Source of the DNA: Saturnia japonica
Taxonomy: Eukaryota; Arthropoda; Insecta; Lepidoptera; Saturniidae
NCBI GenBank assembly: GCA_033032175.1
Contig: CM065304.1
Span: 17,236,001-17,300,000 of the forward strand
Direction of reading: 5' to 3'
DNA length: 64,000 nt
The translations under genes and the position numbers were made by a program. This document shows positions 21,204-33,099 of the stretch, piece after piece. Position 1 is the stretch's first letter. Each line of letters starts with the position of its first letter. The notes beneath the pieces were generated by a model, which saw nothing but the letters and a program-made list of their open reading frames with translations, was not told the DNA's origin and ran no database searches.

Positions 21204-22059
21204 CTATCAACTGCATGAACGTTACAGTGTGAATGGTTTACGAGCTTGTATATATGGAAAAATACGCTTATTATAAGAATCTGTGGAATTTCGATCCAAT
21301 GACCTCGGTTTGCAAGACTGTGAGTGTTAAGGAACTTCTCAGAATACATTTAACACTTTGGCTCACTTACATAACAGAAATGTACGTGAAATTGGCAAAT
21401 TCGCCATCCAAGTGAGTTGATAGGTTAACTAAGATTTGAAATAGATTAAAAAAAAAAAAACAGAAAATTGTTTAATCCCGTTTGTCTGTCGGCTTAAACT
21501 ATGCCATTGATATGATTCTTCTTTGAATTAATTAAATTTTGGTACATGACATTTCGTCGTGAATTTATGATCGAGAATATACTTACGAAAACTGTAATCG
21601 TTCAGATTACAATTATCTTAGTGCAGAGGTTATCAAAAATAAAATTAAAATTTTGTACAGTGCGTTCCGATTAATTTGGGGCTTCTTGTAAATCATGACA
21701 TAATAAATTTATCTTACAATTATACCTTTACATAAAATTAATATAAGCTTTAACTCACTTAAAAAAAAATTGGTAACCTTTGTAAATACTTAAAAAGAAA
21801 TACATCTTTTAGTTTTAGTGGCAACAGATTAAATCATATAATTAACTCTGTGCTTTGAATCCTTTGAATGAATGATTTGAATTCACAAAATTATAAACAT
21901 TTAATTTTGCTTTAGTCGTTTACTCTAGTCGTAATTAATACTGACTGAAAGTTCATTCGTAATGCGCATACAAACAAGTTTATGTAAAATACCTAAATCG
22001 GGAGTTACAGGATGCTTTTGTTCTATGTTCACCTTAATTATATGTGCGTATATTACAGA
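21204..22059. other. No gene seen
   Basis: AT-rich spacer downstream of the DD41D element. No exon, RNA gene or repeat head recognised. Confidence 0.4.
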
Positions 22060-22365
22060 CTAGCGTTTTACCCGCGGTTTCGTTCGCGTCATAGTTGAGT
22101 TATATCTCATTCTAACTGAATTGCTAAACACCAATTTTCAAAGATCTATCTTCGAAAATGACGGGTTTTCATACAAAATTTCATCTCCTTTTTCACCACC
22201 TTACTTACGGGTTGACTTTTCAAAAATACTTTCTTAGTGCTCTCCTTCAGTGTAAAAGGAACCCGTATGCAAATTTTTACGGTCCTAGCGCCAGTAGTTA
22301 GGGACTGTGAGTTAATATGTCAGTCACTCAGATATCCTTATAAATAAACTATATAGATAAACAGC
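22060..22365 (+). repeat. 'CTAGCGTTTTACCCGCGG' interspersed repeat
   Basis: The head CTAGCGTTTTACCCGCGG and TTCGTTCGCGTCATAGTTGA are followed by CTGAATTGCTAAACACC, CATCTCCTTTTTCACCACC, AAGGAACCCGTATGC and a TATGTCAGTCA end near TATATAGAT. The same body occurs at 32708-33085, so these are two copies of one family. Confidence 0.65.
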
Positions 22366-23330
22366 TTTATCGTAAATAATTGTGTTTATGCTTCTCCTAA
22401 ATATGTTGGCAGATAAAATGTGGATTGTGCGGTTCATTATACACGATAAGTAAATATATTAGAAATTGGAAAATAATTCAATTAAATGAAGTATTATTAA
22501 AAAAAATCCATTGAAATACTTATTTTTTTCATTGGGTACAAATTACTAAGCTCTGGACATTTAGTAATAATCTATCAGCATAGTCAAATTACTGCATAAC
22601 TTAAAATTATTTACATTAACTATAATACTAGTTTTATGATATAGCGCATTTATAGTAGAGCAACTGGATAGGTAAGGTTACCAGAACTTTTTGTATTTTT
22701 TTTCTCTGTACTTAAATGCTTCCAAACCTGTGTCATAGCTCGTACTTTGGCAAAAACAAAACTTGTAAAAATCTTGAATAAAATCCTTTAATTATTTCAC
22801 TGTTTTTACTGTATTGAATTAACTTAATATGATTATGAACTTGATAATGCATTAGCATTAAGCGGTACACCAAACTTTAGCTGTGAGTTATTATTATTAT
22901 ATTTATGCTTTTTAAATTCATTTATATTTCATGAAATTTAATGCAATTTTGATGTACTATGAACTAGTATCTAATTGCTGAAGGAAGGAATTGGGCGCGA
23001 CAAGTAAATAACAGCGATACGATAAAACTATAAGTCACAGTGTGCGTTTTGCTTCTAATATAAAAATAGCAGCTTTAGAATCATTTACAAAAGTAAGGTT
23101 TTTCTTGAGTGACACAACGGTACTTACAACTTTATGGTACTGAATGAAATCGATGTGATAAGCGCAAGAGAGGGGTCATAGAACTTTACAGGGCTCGGAT
23201 CCATTTGCGGGAGACACCGATCTCAATAGTCGTAATGTACTGATATGCAAAGAAATTTTCGATCCTATCCTTTTTTTATAGAAGAGACAGAAGCATATTT
23301 AAGATTGTATTTTTTTAATAAAGCATCGCA
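22366..23330. other. No gene seen; upstream flank of the 23.4 kb promoter
   Basis: AT-rich sequence without recognised exons or repeats. Base composition changes abruptly at about 23,330 into the GC-rich promoter/5'UTR block. Confidence 0.4.
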
Positions 23331-23394
23331 AGGTTGCGTGGGCAGACGTTGCAAAGCGCGGATGTGTACGGTGTGAACCTGGGACGAAAAATTC

Positions 23395-23429
23395 TCAGCG
23401 ACAAGAATCATTCGCGGTCCGCCAGTCGA
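23395..23429 (+). promoter_or_regulatory. TATA-less core promoter candidate (initiator + DPE)
   Basis: TCAGC at 23395-23399 resembles the arthropod initiator TCAGT. Taking its A (23397) as +1, bases +28 to +33 (23424-23429) read AGTCGA, which fits the downstream promoter element RGWYV for five of six positions. No TATA box is seen 25-35 bases upstream. The block 23330-23480 is strikingly GC- and CpG-rich for this window and leads directly into a start codon 113 bases downstream. Confidence 0.45.
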
Positions 23430-23509
23430 GTAGCGCGGTCAACGCCTGCGCGCTCGTCTTGCACCGGGAAAACTTTTCAATATTCGTCTTTTATAACTAC
23501 AGGATCACC

Positions 23510-23569
23510 ATGAGGACCAGAGGGGTCCCGTTGGCGTCCCTTTTGCTCCTCGCCTCACTGGCCATAAAG
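23510..23569 (+). CDS. First coding exon of a secreted or membrane protein gene (signal peptide)
   Basis: ATG in a good context (ATCACCATGA) opens 20 codons that end precisely at AAG|GTAAGT, a near-perfect donor, in phase 0. The residues form a signal-peptide-like start: a basic beginning (MRTRGVP), then a hydrophobic core (LASLLLLASLAI). The cleavage site would lie in the next exon. A GC-rich 5'UTR of about 113 bases and a promoter candidate precede it. No second exon was recognised in the following 40 kb, so the first intron is probably very long, as is common in insect genes for receptors and adhesion proteins. The identity of the gene cannot be told from 20 residues. It could also be a chance reading frame, though start, leader and donor agree well. 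Confidence 0.6.
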
Positions 23570-25061
23570 GTAAGTCATCAAAAAAAAAAAAATTACGACG
23601 GCCGGCGCGTCTCAGCTTTCTGAAAAATATTTTGCAAAAACTTTTAGCGACGAGTCAAGTTCGTATGGCATTTCATTGTTTCCGAAGTTGTATCCGCTGA
23701 CCAGAGATTTGTGTATCTTAATGATAAAATAGGTACATATCGTCGACATAACCGGTTTTTGCGACTATAGTTAACTTTTTAAGTTTATGAAGTAGTTAAA
23801 CTTTGTACTGGGTAAAATACTAAAACTTATTGGTTTTTAACATTAATGATTAGACTAATTGTGATTAGTTTAAATTGGACTACATTATAAAACGAGCTGC
23901 GTTAAATCTAACGTAAAGATTAATATGTATGATATCTATTGATAATGTCGATATACTCAGTTGAGAATTGATAAAATTTAAGTTGTTCATTCATCGGAAT
24001 TTCTAGTCCATAAACTTTTCTGCTAGTATAGTGCCGGAACATTTTCTAGTTCTTATTTTAAATTGTAATTATCAGTTATAGTTCACCATCAGTAATTTTT
24101 ACATATCAAAATTATGAATTGAAGTATTTATTTCAGCTGTCATTAATTATGTTTGAGCCGTATTTTTACTTATATTTGTGCTTTAAATTAATTACCTATT
24201 GTCCTTATGAGATATATTTTAATACTATTATTAAATAATAAAACATCTTGGTATGTACTAAATATTGACTGAACTAAAAATTATTTTAAATATTAAGTTT
24301 CGACATAAAAATTTCTACATAAAAACCTATTGGGTAATTTCAAAAGCTATGCAAAGTCCATATATTATATGATTTTAAATATTTAGTTTAATTAATTAAA
24401 ATAAAAAATTAAATAAAAAAATTGGTTAACCTATGTTAGGTATTGACTGGCACAACATATTATTATTACTTCATAATACGCTTGTAGGCACCCAGTTTTC
24501 AGAGCGGGCTTTTATCAAATTAATGGGTTTCTGCAATGTCTCGCATAGGAACGTATGTGTTCCCCGACTTCACGATACAAGTTTTGTTCCCATTAGATGT
24601 TGACATATTTTTATTTCAATTTTGCCATTCTGAGAATTTTTAAAGGATTTGTGTGCGTATTATTCTTAGAAAATGTGTTATGTATTTTAATTTTTCTTGT
24701 ATTTTGTTGTTGATGACTTTATTATGCATACTGATTATTAACTATATTAATTAAAAATCCATTTCTACGTATTTAATTTAGTATTTTGATTTATTATGAT
24801 TATAGTGCATGTTAAGAAAACAATTCATATGACTATAACCATATGTAATAAAATAGTGGAGCCTGGCAGCAAAATTATATTATTATAAAATTGTATAGTT
24901 ACATTAATATCATAAAAATATATTCAGACGACACCGTATTAAATAAAAAAAAAAAAAACAAAATCAAGAAATATATAATTCTGTATTATCTCGCTAGATG
25001 GTGGTGCTTCAATAATATTTCTAGAATATCTAAGAAGCCTTACTCCGTTTTTATTCAATAC
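23570..25061. other. Start of the presumed giant first intron; no exon seen
   Basis: AT-rich, with A-runs at 23581 and 24944. No acceptor followed by an exon continuing the phase-0 frame was recognised here or further downstream. Confidence 0.4.
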
Positions 25062-25610
25062 TAGCTGCGCCCACGGCTGCCCTCGCGTGGACTACATAAT
25101 TTCAAGAATGGGGCACACACACGAATCTTGCTATGTTTACGTAGTGCTCCCGGTTATTTTAAAGATAAAAATGCTTATTGCGGGTGTTCCTTAGAAGATA
25201 GACATATCCTATTGCTGGCTTTTTTGTAGGTCTTTTTAATATGTGCAACTATATACTATAACAGCTTGGTATATCTTTAATGGTTTACTCAGTGTAAGAC
25301 ATTTAAGCACCAGAATTGATTCACAAAGACCAGTTTTTTTTTATTTGCGCGGAACCCAAATTCTTATTAAAAATTAAAGTAGTCTAAGCTACTCCTTATA
25401 ACATCAGCTATCTGCCAGTGAAAGTACCGTCAAATCGGTCGCACCGTTCCGGAGATTGATTGCTCGGAACAGACAGAGAAACAAAAATTGTAAAAATTGT
25501 TTTTTGTTATACATATCCTATTTTTACATATGCATTTTATAAAAAGCTGTTATTTTGATATTACAAACAGACGCTTCAATTTTATTAATTGTATATATAG
25601 ATTATAATTT
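25062..25610 (+). repeat. 'ACTAGCTGCGCCC' interspersed repeat, decayed
   Basis: The head ACTAGCTGCGCCCACGGCTG and CCCTCGCGTGGACTAC are followed by CAGTGAAAGTACCGTCAAAT and CGGTCGCACCGTTCCGGAGA, and it ends GTATATATAGATTAT. These are the usual head, 3' block and TATAGAT end of this lepidopteran repeat family. Confidence 0.6.
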
Positions 25611-26050
25611 AGATTGTTACCAATTAAATTACTAAATTTAAACGAATACAGTTAAGTACAAGCTTGAACCAGTATACATCAGATTGGCATTATACTGGCT
25701 TAATTTTTCGTGGTTGGCTCAATTGTTAATCTTGTGTCTTGGAACTATTTAAAATATTAAATTTATTGAATTTAAAATAAGACTATTTTTTCAGTTACTC
25801 ATTTCAAGTATTTATGTCCCATTTGAGGGAAAAAATAATCATAAAAAATATTAATGAAAAACTTATCATGCTCGGAATAGACAAAGGTAAAAATCCCATT
25901 AGGAAGACTCATGTTGTATAGTCTTGGCAAATATTATCCGACTAAATTGCTTCTTTATTATGTGTACAAATCGTACAGTTTTAAAAAGAGGCCACGGTTA
26001 TTCATATGAAAAAAATTAATATTGTATAAAAGTGAATTAAAAGAGTAAAT
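25611..26050. other. No gene seen
   Basis: AT-rich spacer, no recognised feature. Confidence 0.35.
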
Positions 26051-26400
26051 TTTTACCCGACTACGGCCGCGGCAAAGCCAAAAGGTAGGGTTATGTTTTA
26101 GCAGTCGTGTTTATTGTATTACCGTATGTTCCACTGTAGCGCCTAAACTATTCATCCGATTTGATGAGTGAGGGATCAATCGATTCATTATTAGGGTTAG
26201 GGTGATGTAGGCTACATTATATACGAACTAAACCAATATACAGCAATTTACGTAAACAGTGCGGGTCTCTTAATATTCAGATAAACAGGTATCTACGTGG
26301 TCTGGTATAGGTACAATCTTGTTTACAAATGTAATGAATTTAAACGTCTATGCGTTCGCCCATCACTCACTTGTTTGAATTTATATTTTATACAGATAGT
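26051..26400 (+). repeat. 'ACCCGACTACGG' interspersed repeat
   Basis: TTTTTACCCGACTACGGCCG and GCAAAGCCAAAAGGTAGGGT are followed by TCCACTGTAGCGCCTAAACT, ATTCATCCGATTTGATG. The CCCGACTRCGGCAAAGCCAAAAGG block is common in lepidopteran repeats. A related block (CCCGACTGCAGCAAAATC) is at 31007. The downstream limit is uncertain. Confidence 0.5.
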
Positions 26401-26689
26401 TTTGGAGCTTACGTGAAGTTGGTGACATACCTACCCCGGTTACATCAAAGAACAATAAGTAGCGCGCGAGTCGTTTTAACAAATGTGTGTCCTTCATATA
26501 GTTTTTTTGTGTGTTTAAATGTCAATTTTCAAGACGGAACCCGAAGAAAGATCTTTGTTGCTTAATTAATGCTTATTTTTATAAATCGTTTCTCAAAACG
26601 AGAGTTATTTTTATAACTCAAACAATCTTACGAGAGCAATGAACACACCTGATAGTATGCGGCTACCGTAGCCTATAAAGCATGTAAAA

Positions 26690-26815
26690 CCATAGTTATC
26701 AGTAGCGCATTATGACCTTGAACACATGAACCGCAGGAACACAAACACAATGCTATTTAGCTGCGATCTTCTATAGGGTGAAAATATTTCGTCAGTTACA
26801 CTGCCCCAAGTATCT
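26690..26815 (+). repeat. Short repeat shared with 59290-59380
   Basis: ACAATGCTATTTAGCTGCGA, TCTTCTATAGGGTG and CAGTTACACTGCCCCAAGTA parallel GGTTATTTGGTTGATATCTT, CTATAGGGCGG and CAGTCGGACTGCCCCAAGTA at 59290-59380. The class is unknown. Confidence 0.5.
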
Positions 26816-27819
26816 AGACAGAAATATGATAAAAATTTTCCTTTTGCTCTATCTCTCTTAGAAATTTATTTATGCTGTACTTAGTTTAATAGCTGTGGTA
26901 TGCACAATTAGAAGACGGTTTAGGTTCATAGGTACTTTAATCAGGGACAATATACAGAACACGTTATTGCTGTCGGACGTTGTAAGCAAGAAAGAGATTT
27001 ACAAATCACTCTAGTGTTGCCACACGTATAGTAGTGATGTTACAATAGCCATGAAAGATATTAATAAAACGATGAGTTGGTGCGATATACAATTATGCAT
27101 GATATTTATTTTAACAATATTTCTTCATTGAGCTATTAGGTCATTTTCAATAGAAAGAAGTTCTAATAACTGAATTATTCGTAAATTTTGATGTTCATAA
27201 GTTAGTTTCTTGTAAAAGAGTAACTGAAACTAGTTATATTTTTGCTTTCGATGAAATATATATTAACATCTATATAAATAAATATGAAATGCTGTTTGTT
27301 GGTAAGTATATCACTTGAGAACAACGACCGATTTCGCAATTTTTTTCATTGTTTGTAATAATCCAAATAATTTTTTTTATAAAAGAATAAGTAGAAAACA
27401 CCCTAAAAATTTAAAAATCTTGGAATAACTATACTTGATCTTTTTCTACTGGATATTTTAGTCAACTCTAGGCCGTATGTCACGATTGACATGCTGAATT
27501 CGCAAAAATTTGGACTTCATGAAAAATAATTTATATTGTTGAGCAACTTAGCTACTTCATACACGTTTATATTAGGTACTTAAAATGGGCACTCTTGCAC
27601 ATCACGTTGGGAACTCAATTTAGACAACAGCACAACCTTTAAAAGCTTTCAGTATTCCATACATACATATTTACTTACATAATGGCCTTGTGGTACACGT
27701 AGAAAGTGTCTAAGAAATGTTATTTTTGTCAATATGTTCATTTAATTTTCGATGGTAATGAATTAATAATATTTCCAGAAGATTAAGGCAATAAGCATTT
27801 GTTATTTGTATTTTTCTTC
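26816..27819. other. No gene seen
   Basis: AT-rich with no recognised exon. A block near 27276-27340 (TATATAAATAAATATGAAAT then GCTGTTTGTTGGTAAG) resembles the start of a common insect repeat, but I cannot delimit it. Confidence 0.35.
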
Positions 27820-28110
27820 CTTTTCAAGATGCGCCATTTGTTTCTTTGTACTAGATTTTGGTTTGACAGGCCAAGACGCTCCATTTTCTTCTGGATATTT
27901 GTCATCCAAATGGTTTACAAGTTACCGCGTCCTCTCTGTACTGTAGTCATGGAAGGTTTGTTCCCCACTACGTGCTCAATATATCCTTGCATTACATGTC
28001 CATGACATCTTAGCTTGGACTCAAGATATTCAGTAACGGGTGTTCCCTCAAAACCACCTCTTAAGCATACGTTACGCACTTTATGTTTTAAGTGTGACTC
28101 CACCAACCAG
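27820..28110 (-). mobile_element. LINE fragment (reverse transcriptase C-terminal tail)
   Basis: The minus strand encodes KVRNVCLRGGFEGTPV, then SKLRCHGHVMQ and QRGRGN, and after a stop it continues WMTNIQKKMERLGLSNQNL. This is the conserved tail 'L(R/G)W.GHV.R ... RGRP...W...I..D(M)..' of several LINE ORF2 proteins. It is truncated and broken by stops. The clade cannot be fixed from so short a piece. Confidence 0.65.
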
Positions 28111-29684
28111 CCTAATGTAACATGCGCATTTCATTAATACTTTTTAATTATTAATTTTGTAAACTTTAATAACTTTTCTAACTTAGAGCAAAAAGGAACA
28201 TGACGTTTTATCTTTGAATACTTCATTGACTACTTAAAAAACTAGACTACGTATAATATATTAAACAGGTAATAAACCTAAATATTTGAATATGATATTG
28301 TTTTTAATATTCAGTTTCGAATATAATTTCATAGGACCTGTAATCAAAATATACGTCAAGTTTGCATTTTATATATTGTACATAGTAGAAATAGTTGAAT
28401 CCACTAAAAAATATCGGGTTTAATTAGAGGCTCAGCGTTATATAGATGCGAAAATAAATAAAAATAATAAAGTAAGAAATAGAATTAGATTGGAATTTGT
28501 TTAGATTTTAATATATTGAAAATTTGACTGGTTTGCTGGATGAAAAAAAGAATGATAGCTTTAGCAATAAGTATATTATAACATGAAACTAAAACTACAT
28601 TAAACTACATTTTCAAAAGTAAAAGGTTTTAAGTACTATTTATTGATTGAGCTATAGATTGTTAGCGTACATCTGCTGGATTTTAGGTTTACTCGTGTTA
28701 AAATAAGTTATTAGGTAAGTAAGAACGGACGTTGATATCTAGTTAAATTTGATAATCTAACTTATAGAGTGTTTATTTAAATGCTTATTCTTGCGGCACT
28801 TTTATTATAAATATCTGAACGACAGGCATCTTGCAAGAAACAAACACGTTTAGATAAACTTCGATTTACAAGAATCGTTCACTTAATAGTATAAGATGGA
28901 TATATTATATCTATACAACCTTAGCAAATAAAAATGTAGAGCAAAAATATTAAATTGCTGTTCTAAATTTTAAACTAGAAGTTGTCATAAATCAAATATC
29001 TGGACAGACATATTATGGTCCAGTAGATTGATTCTTTGTTGACAATAATATTGTTAGCACATTTTGTTATGGTTAATAAGATAATAATACCAGTAAGTCT
29101 CAAATAAATCAGAACGACACTTATTCAGTTTGATTTAAAAAAATCCTTGTTCAAAATTAAACATTATTTGATTAGGATAATTAATTAAATCAAAATAGAT
29201 GAATCACACTTGGTTACTGTTGGTATTGATTGGTTCGTGGAGAATCACTGTAATCCGTTTTTTCTGGTTTTATTCTGCTATTCATTAATAATTTTACTGA
29301 AAGAGGATATAACTATGATAATTTATATAAATATTCTAAGTCAAAATCACTTAAAGTTTAAAGTAAAGTACTTTATCAGATCATTTATGTTAACGGTTTG
29401 ATAACTGTTTTTAATACCTAACTTCTTTTTATTATGTCGTAAAAATAAAGCATTTAAATATTTGGTGATTGATTGGAACTTTAACATTGGCTTGCAAGTT
29501 GTATCTTACATGGACATAAATATTCCACACTTTTTTAAATCTATTAATTATTGTGTAAGATTTGTAACCAGTTAATGTATACTTTTTTATTATACGTTTT
29601 TTTAACATGTTAAAGTAATGTTTTGTAAATTTAATAAGTAGGTAGATTATTTTTAAATATATTTTTATTATTAATAATTTTTTG
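28111..29684. other. No gene seen
   Basis: AT-rich intronic or intergenic sequence without recognised features. Confidence 0.35.
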
Positions 29685-29985
29685 TCTGGCTACATTCTCA
29701 CCTGATTTTAAGTGACGATGTATCCCAAGATGGTAATACGCTAAGCAAAGTGGGGGATCTTGCTCTCAAGTGCAGCTGCCGGAACACAACTATAGGTGCT
29801 TGGCGACAGATTTTCAACTCAAGGTTGCCAGCCAGCCAGGCGGGCGTTATAAAGTGCCCTACCACCACAATATGGTTTCATCACGGTGTTTTTTTTTCAC
29901 CGATAGCTCAGACAGACTTCTTGCGAAGATTCAAACTCACGTCGCCCGGCGCAGTGTCCGTATACGCTACCACTGAGTCATAATA
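29685..29985 (-). mobile_element. tRNA-derived SINE, copy 3 (best full-length copy)
   Basis: On the minus strand it starts GACTCAGTGGTAGCGTATAC (A box in TGGTAGCGTA), then GACGTGAGTTTGAATC (B-box region), GATGAAACCATATTG, GTTGAAAATCTGTCGCC, CTTAGCGTATTACCATCTTG and ACATCGTCACTTAAAATCAG, and ends in AT-rich sequence. The head/body/tail order defines the family. Two overlapping plus-strand reading frames here are antisense shadows of it. Confidence 0.8.
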
Positions 29986-30341
29986 GTTTCAATTTAAGCG
30001 GTCACCCTATATTTGTACTCTATTTAAACTATCCATTTAGGGAAAGCATGTAACCAGCTAGTCGAACCGGTTATCTCGGTTTAAACATTAAAAAAAGATA
30101 TGTCGAATTCCTTTCTTCGCATTAAATATTCTTCTGTGGCTTCGGATTACATCGGCGGTTCCTTCGAGAGTAATTCTTTTTGCACTAAAAATGAAACATG
30201 CCAATATCTGAAAAAGTTATTGAATATGGAATGAAAGGGTCATTATACGTTTTATGACAATAACTTATTTACAATACATGTTTTCTTGTAGAATTTGTGA
30301 ATGCTATTAAAATATTCCTTTTAAATAATATTATTTAAATA

Positions 30342-31230
30342 CTAGCTATGTCTGCGACTTCGTTCGCGTGGAACAGCGATAAAAAGGTATGTAAATTCAA
30401 CATTGCATCGGTGAGTTAACCGTGTTTCGTGCTTGGTGAATGTCTTGGATTCCTAAGATGCAGCGTGGTACTAACGATTAGCAGTAAGGCGTTCCTGACA
30501 CTTTTCACTAATTTCAATCGATCTGTTGATACTCTTCTATAAGTCTACTCTGTTTTAACCTAGTAAGACGTTCTCTACAGATTTATGGGTTGTGTAAAGT
30601 TTTTTCTAGTATCTTGTTGAGCAGAAAGTTTCACTTGATGGTATTCTCCAGTTTTCTGTGAACGAGCGCCTTTAGCTCATTTTTAGAGCAATGGAATACT
30701 GAGAAAATCCTGCCCACTGTCAACCTGGCATTTTAATTTAATTTTAATCCACATCATAAAATATTGAATAAAAAACCAATTTCACGCACTTCCTTTCCCC
30801 ACTACATTACTCACCCCCATTGCCGTCTGTTGTACCTCGTCGCCGCCAACGTTTGTCGGAAACATAGGACGGTCGCGCACGAACTTGTTCGACTATAGTG
30901 AGTTAATAAAAATAATATGAGCTATGTACAATTGTTTATGCATATTGTTATTGACTTTAGGAAAAAACCTCTATTACACAAATTATAAAAAAAGGAAACA
31001 AAAAACCCGACTGCAGCAAAATCACTTGACCTAAAAATTATTCTATTTTTGCTTTTTAATAGATTCCCGGACATCGTACTTGAATATTATATAGCCTATG
31101 TCATTCCCACAATTAAGACAAATTTAACGACACCTCGTATGCTAAAATCCATCAAGCCGTTTGCTAAAGAAATATACATACATACATATAATGTACGCTT
31201 GAAAAAAATAAGCTTCCTTTTCTCAATCGC
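30342..31230 (+). repeat. Composite of interspersed-repeat fragments
   Basis: It starts ACTAGCTATGTCTGCGACTT and CGTTCGCGTGGAACAGCG. A GC-richer block lies at 30780-30900 (CCATTGCCGTCTGTTGTACC). A CCCGACTGCAGCAAAATC block is at 31007, then ATATTATATAGCCTATGTCA and AATCCATCAAGCCGTTTGCT, with a final CATACATACATATAATG at about 31180-31195. These are head and tail blocks of more than one repeat copy; boundaries between them are unclear. Confidence 0.5.
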
Positions 31231-32190
31231 GTAAAATGTACGCCGAATGAGATTTTTTTTTATTCATTACTTTTGATTTGTTTACTACCTTGATAATTAT
31301 TTCTTGTATGTCGTCGTAAGCCTAACACGTTTGTACGTAGTTTTATATTATATTGTGTTGTTTTTACGATACAAAATAAATGTCTTGCTGTAATCTTTAT
31401 ATCTCTATCTGTCACTGGATAATTTTACAAACAGTTAATTTATATCAGTCCTGTTTGTAGGTAAATTGTGAACGGACACTAATAATTTTTAATTTTTTAG
31501 TCTATTAAAAAAGCAAAATCGTGATATTAGAGCTTGAAAAATGTAAATTTTCAACGGCTAATTTGTTTATGAGTGTAGCCGGCAGCTGTCGCAGGACGCT
31601 TGCTTCGCTCGTTTGGTTAATGCATTATGATCACAGTTTCAACCTAACCTAACCAATCTTGTTAGTTTAAAAACCTACAAAAATGTAACCGTTAGATTGC
31701 AAATTTTAGTGTCCAATTACAATATACCTAGAGTATACATTCTGACTAGATTTTTTATAAACGAATGATTCGAACAATTACCCGGTGACATATATAAAAA
31801 TGACCTTAATTTATTCTACAATGTTACCAAATAATATTAAACTTATAATAACTTATAAATATGGTTTAATTATAAATATTAATTTTATATGTGTATAAAT
31901 GTTTGACCCCGCGAAATCAGCGACGTACTTCTTTATTAGGGTAGGGTTATCTAAGTTTCCTGGTTAATCGATATGTCTGAGCTAATTTTAGCTTAAACTT
32001 TAACTTGCTTGTGTACATCTATAATTTTCAAAGACAGGAAGTGAGTTCATGACGGGATACAAGAATTAGATAAAAAAATCAGATTAGCAAGTAGGCAAGT
32101 ACGTAATAGAGTATTTATGTATCGAATTAAACAAAGAGGTGATTCAACGTGGCATTACATTAAAAGAACATTTGCAAATTTATATGAAAT
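31231..32190. other. No gene seen
   Basis: AT-rich. A slightly GC-richer patch at 31577-31620 has no recognisable motif. Confidence 0.35.
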
Positions 32191-32495
32191 ACTAGCTATA
32201 TCCAGCCGTTTCACTTGTGTTTAATTTTCGGCCTTCGAAAACCCGCGCCGTGTCACAAGGTCTGGCCGCAGGACTATTTCGTTGTCGCTTAGTGTACTTT
32301 CTGACATATACTTTGTATAATAAACTCTCCACTCCTAAGGGCCGTAGCATGTTATTAGATATCCTATAACCTTTCTCTATAAATATACTATGAAATACGC
32401 AAAAAAAAATTCAAGCCTGACTGATAGTGCCAGCGATTAGCGCATTCAAACAAACATACAAACAAACTCTTGAGCTTGTTAAAATTATATATATC
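32191..32495 (+). repeat. 'ACTAGCTATATCC' interspersed repeat
   Basis: It has the head ACTAGCTATATCCAGCCG and TTTCACTTGTGTTTAATTTTC, the middle GGGCCGTAGCATGTTATTAG, and the 3' blocks CAAGCCTGACTGATAGTGCC and AGCGATTAGCGCATTCAAAC, ending in CAAACATACAAACAAACTC. The 3' blocks match the same family at 57600-57714 (GACTGGTAGTTCCAGAGATT). Confidence 0.6.
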
Positions 32496-32707
32496 TGTTG
32501 AAGAAAAAATATTATTCCTTAAAAGGTGACATAAAGTGGAATAGGAGATTGTTATTGTATAATAGGCACGTAGGTCTTTAAAATGTTGGCTCGCTAAGGT
32601 AGGCCTTATATTAGGATTATTAAATTTTTTGTGAGGATACTATCTTCATTAGCGGATAGGTAAATCAATGACAGCTAAATAAGTGAAGCTTGGTTTAATT
32701 ATATTAC

Positions 32708-33085
32708 ACTAGCGCTTTTCCCGCGGCATCGCTCACGTCATAGCTGAGTTTATAAAAGCACATTTGCCTAATAAATGTCGTTACTTGTATTATACAAACT
32801 TTCACCCCCTTCAGTATTGAATTTGAATAGAAAACTATGAAAGAGCCTTTTTATTTTTTTACTGAATTGCTAAATACCAATTTTTATTAATCTATCTTCA
32901 GAAATTACAGATTTTCATATAAATTTTAATCCCCTTTTTTACCACCATAGGGATCAAATTTCCGAAAATCGTTTCTTAGTGCTTACACACAGTATAAAAG
33001 AACCCGCATGCATTTCTTTACAGTCCAAATTCCCATTCCTAATGGCTGTGTGTTGATATGTCAGTAAGTTAGTTATCTTTTTATA
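32708..33085 (+). repeat. Second copy of the 22060-22365 repeat family
   Basis: CACTAGCGCTTTTCCCGCGG, CACGTCATAGCTGAG, TGAATTGCTAAATACC, TACCACCATAGGGATC, AAAAGAACCCGCATGC and ATATGTCAGTAAGTTAG appear in the same order as at 22060-22365. This copy has an extra block at about 32757-32870. Confidence 0.6.
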
Positions 33086-33099
33086 TTTATAGAAGTCTA

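Noticed and set aside
29750..29983. Two overlapping plus-strand frames of about 70 codons
   Set aside because: Both lie wholly inside SINE copy 3 in antisense orientation.
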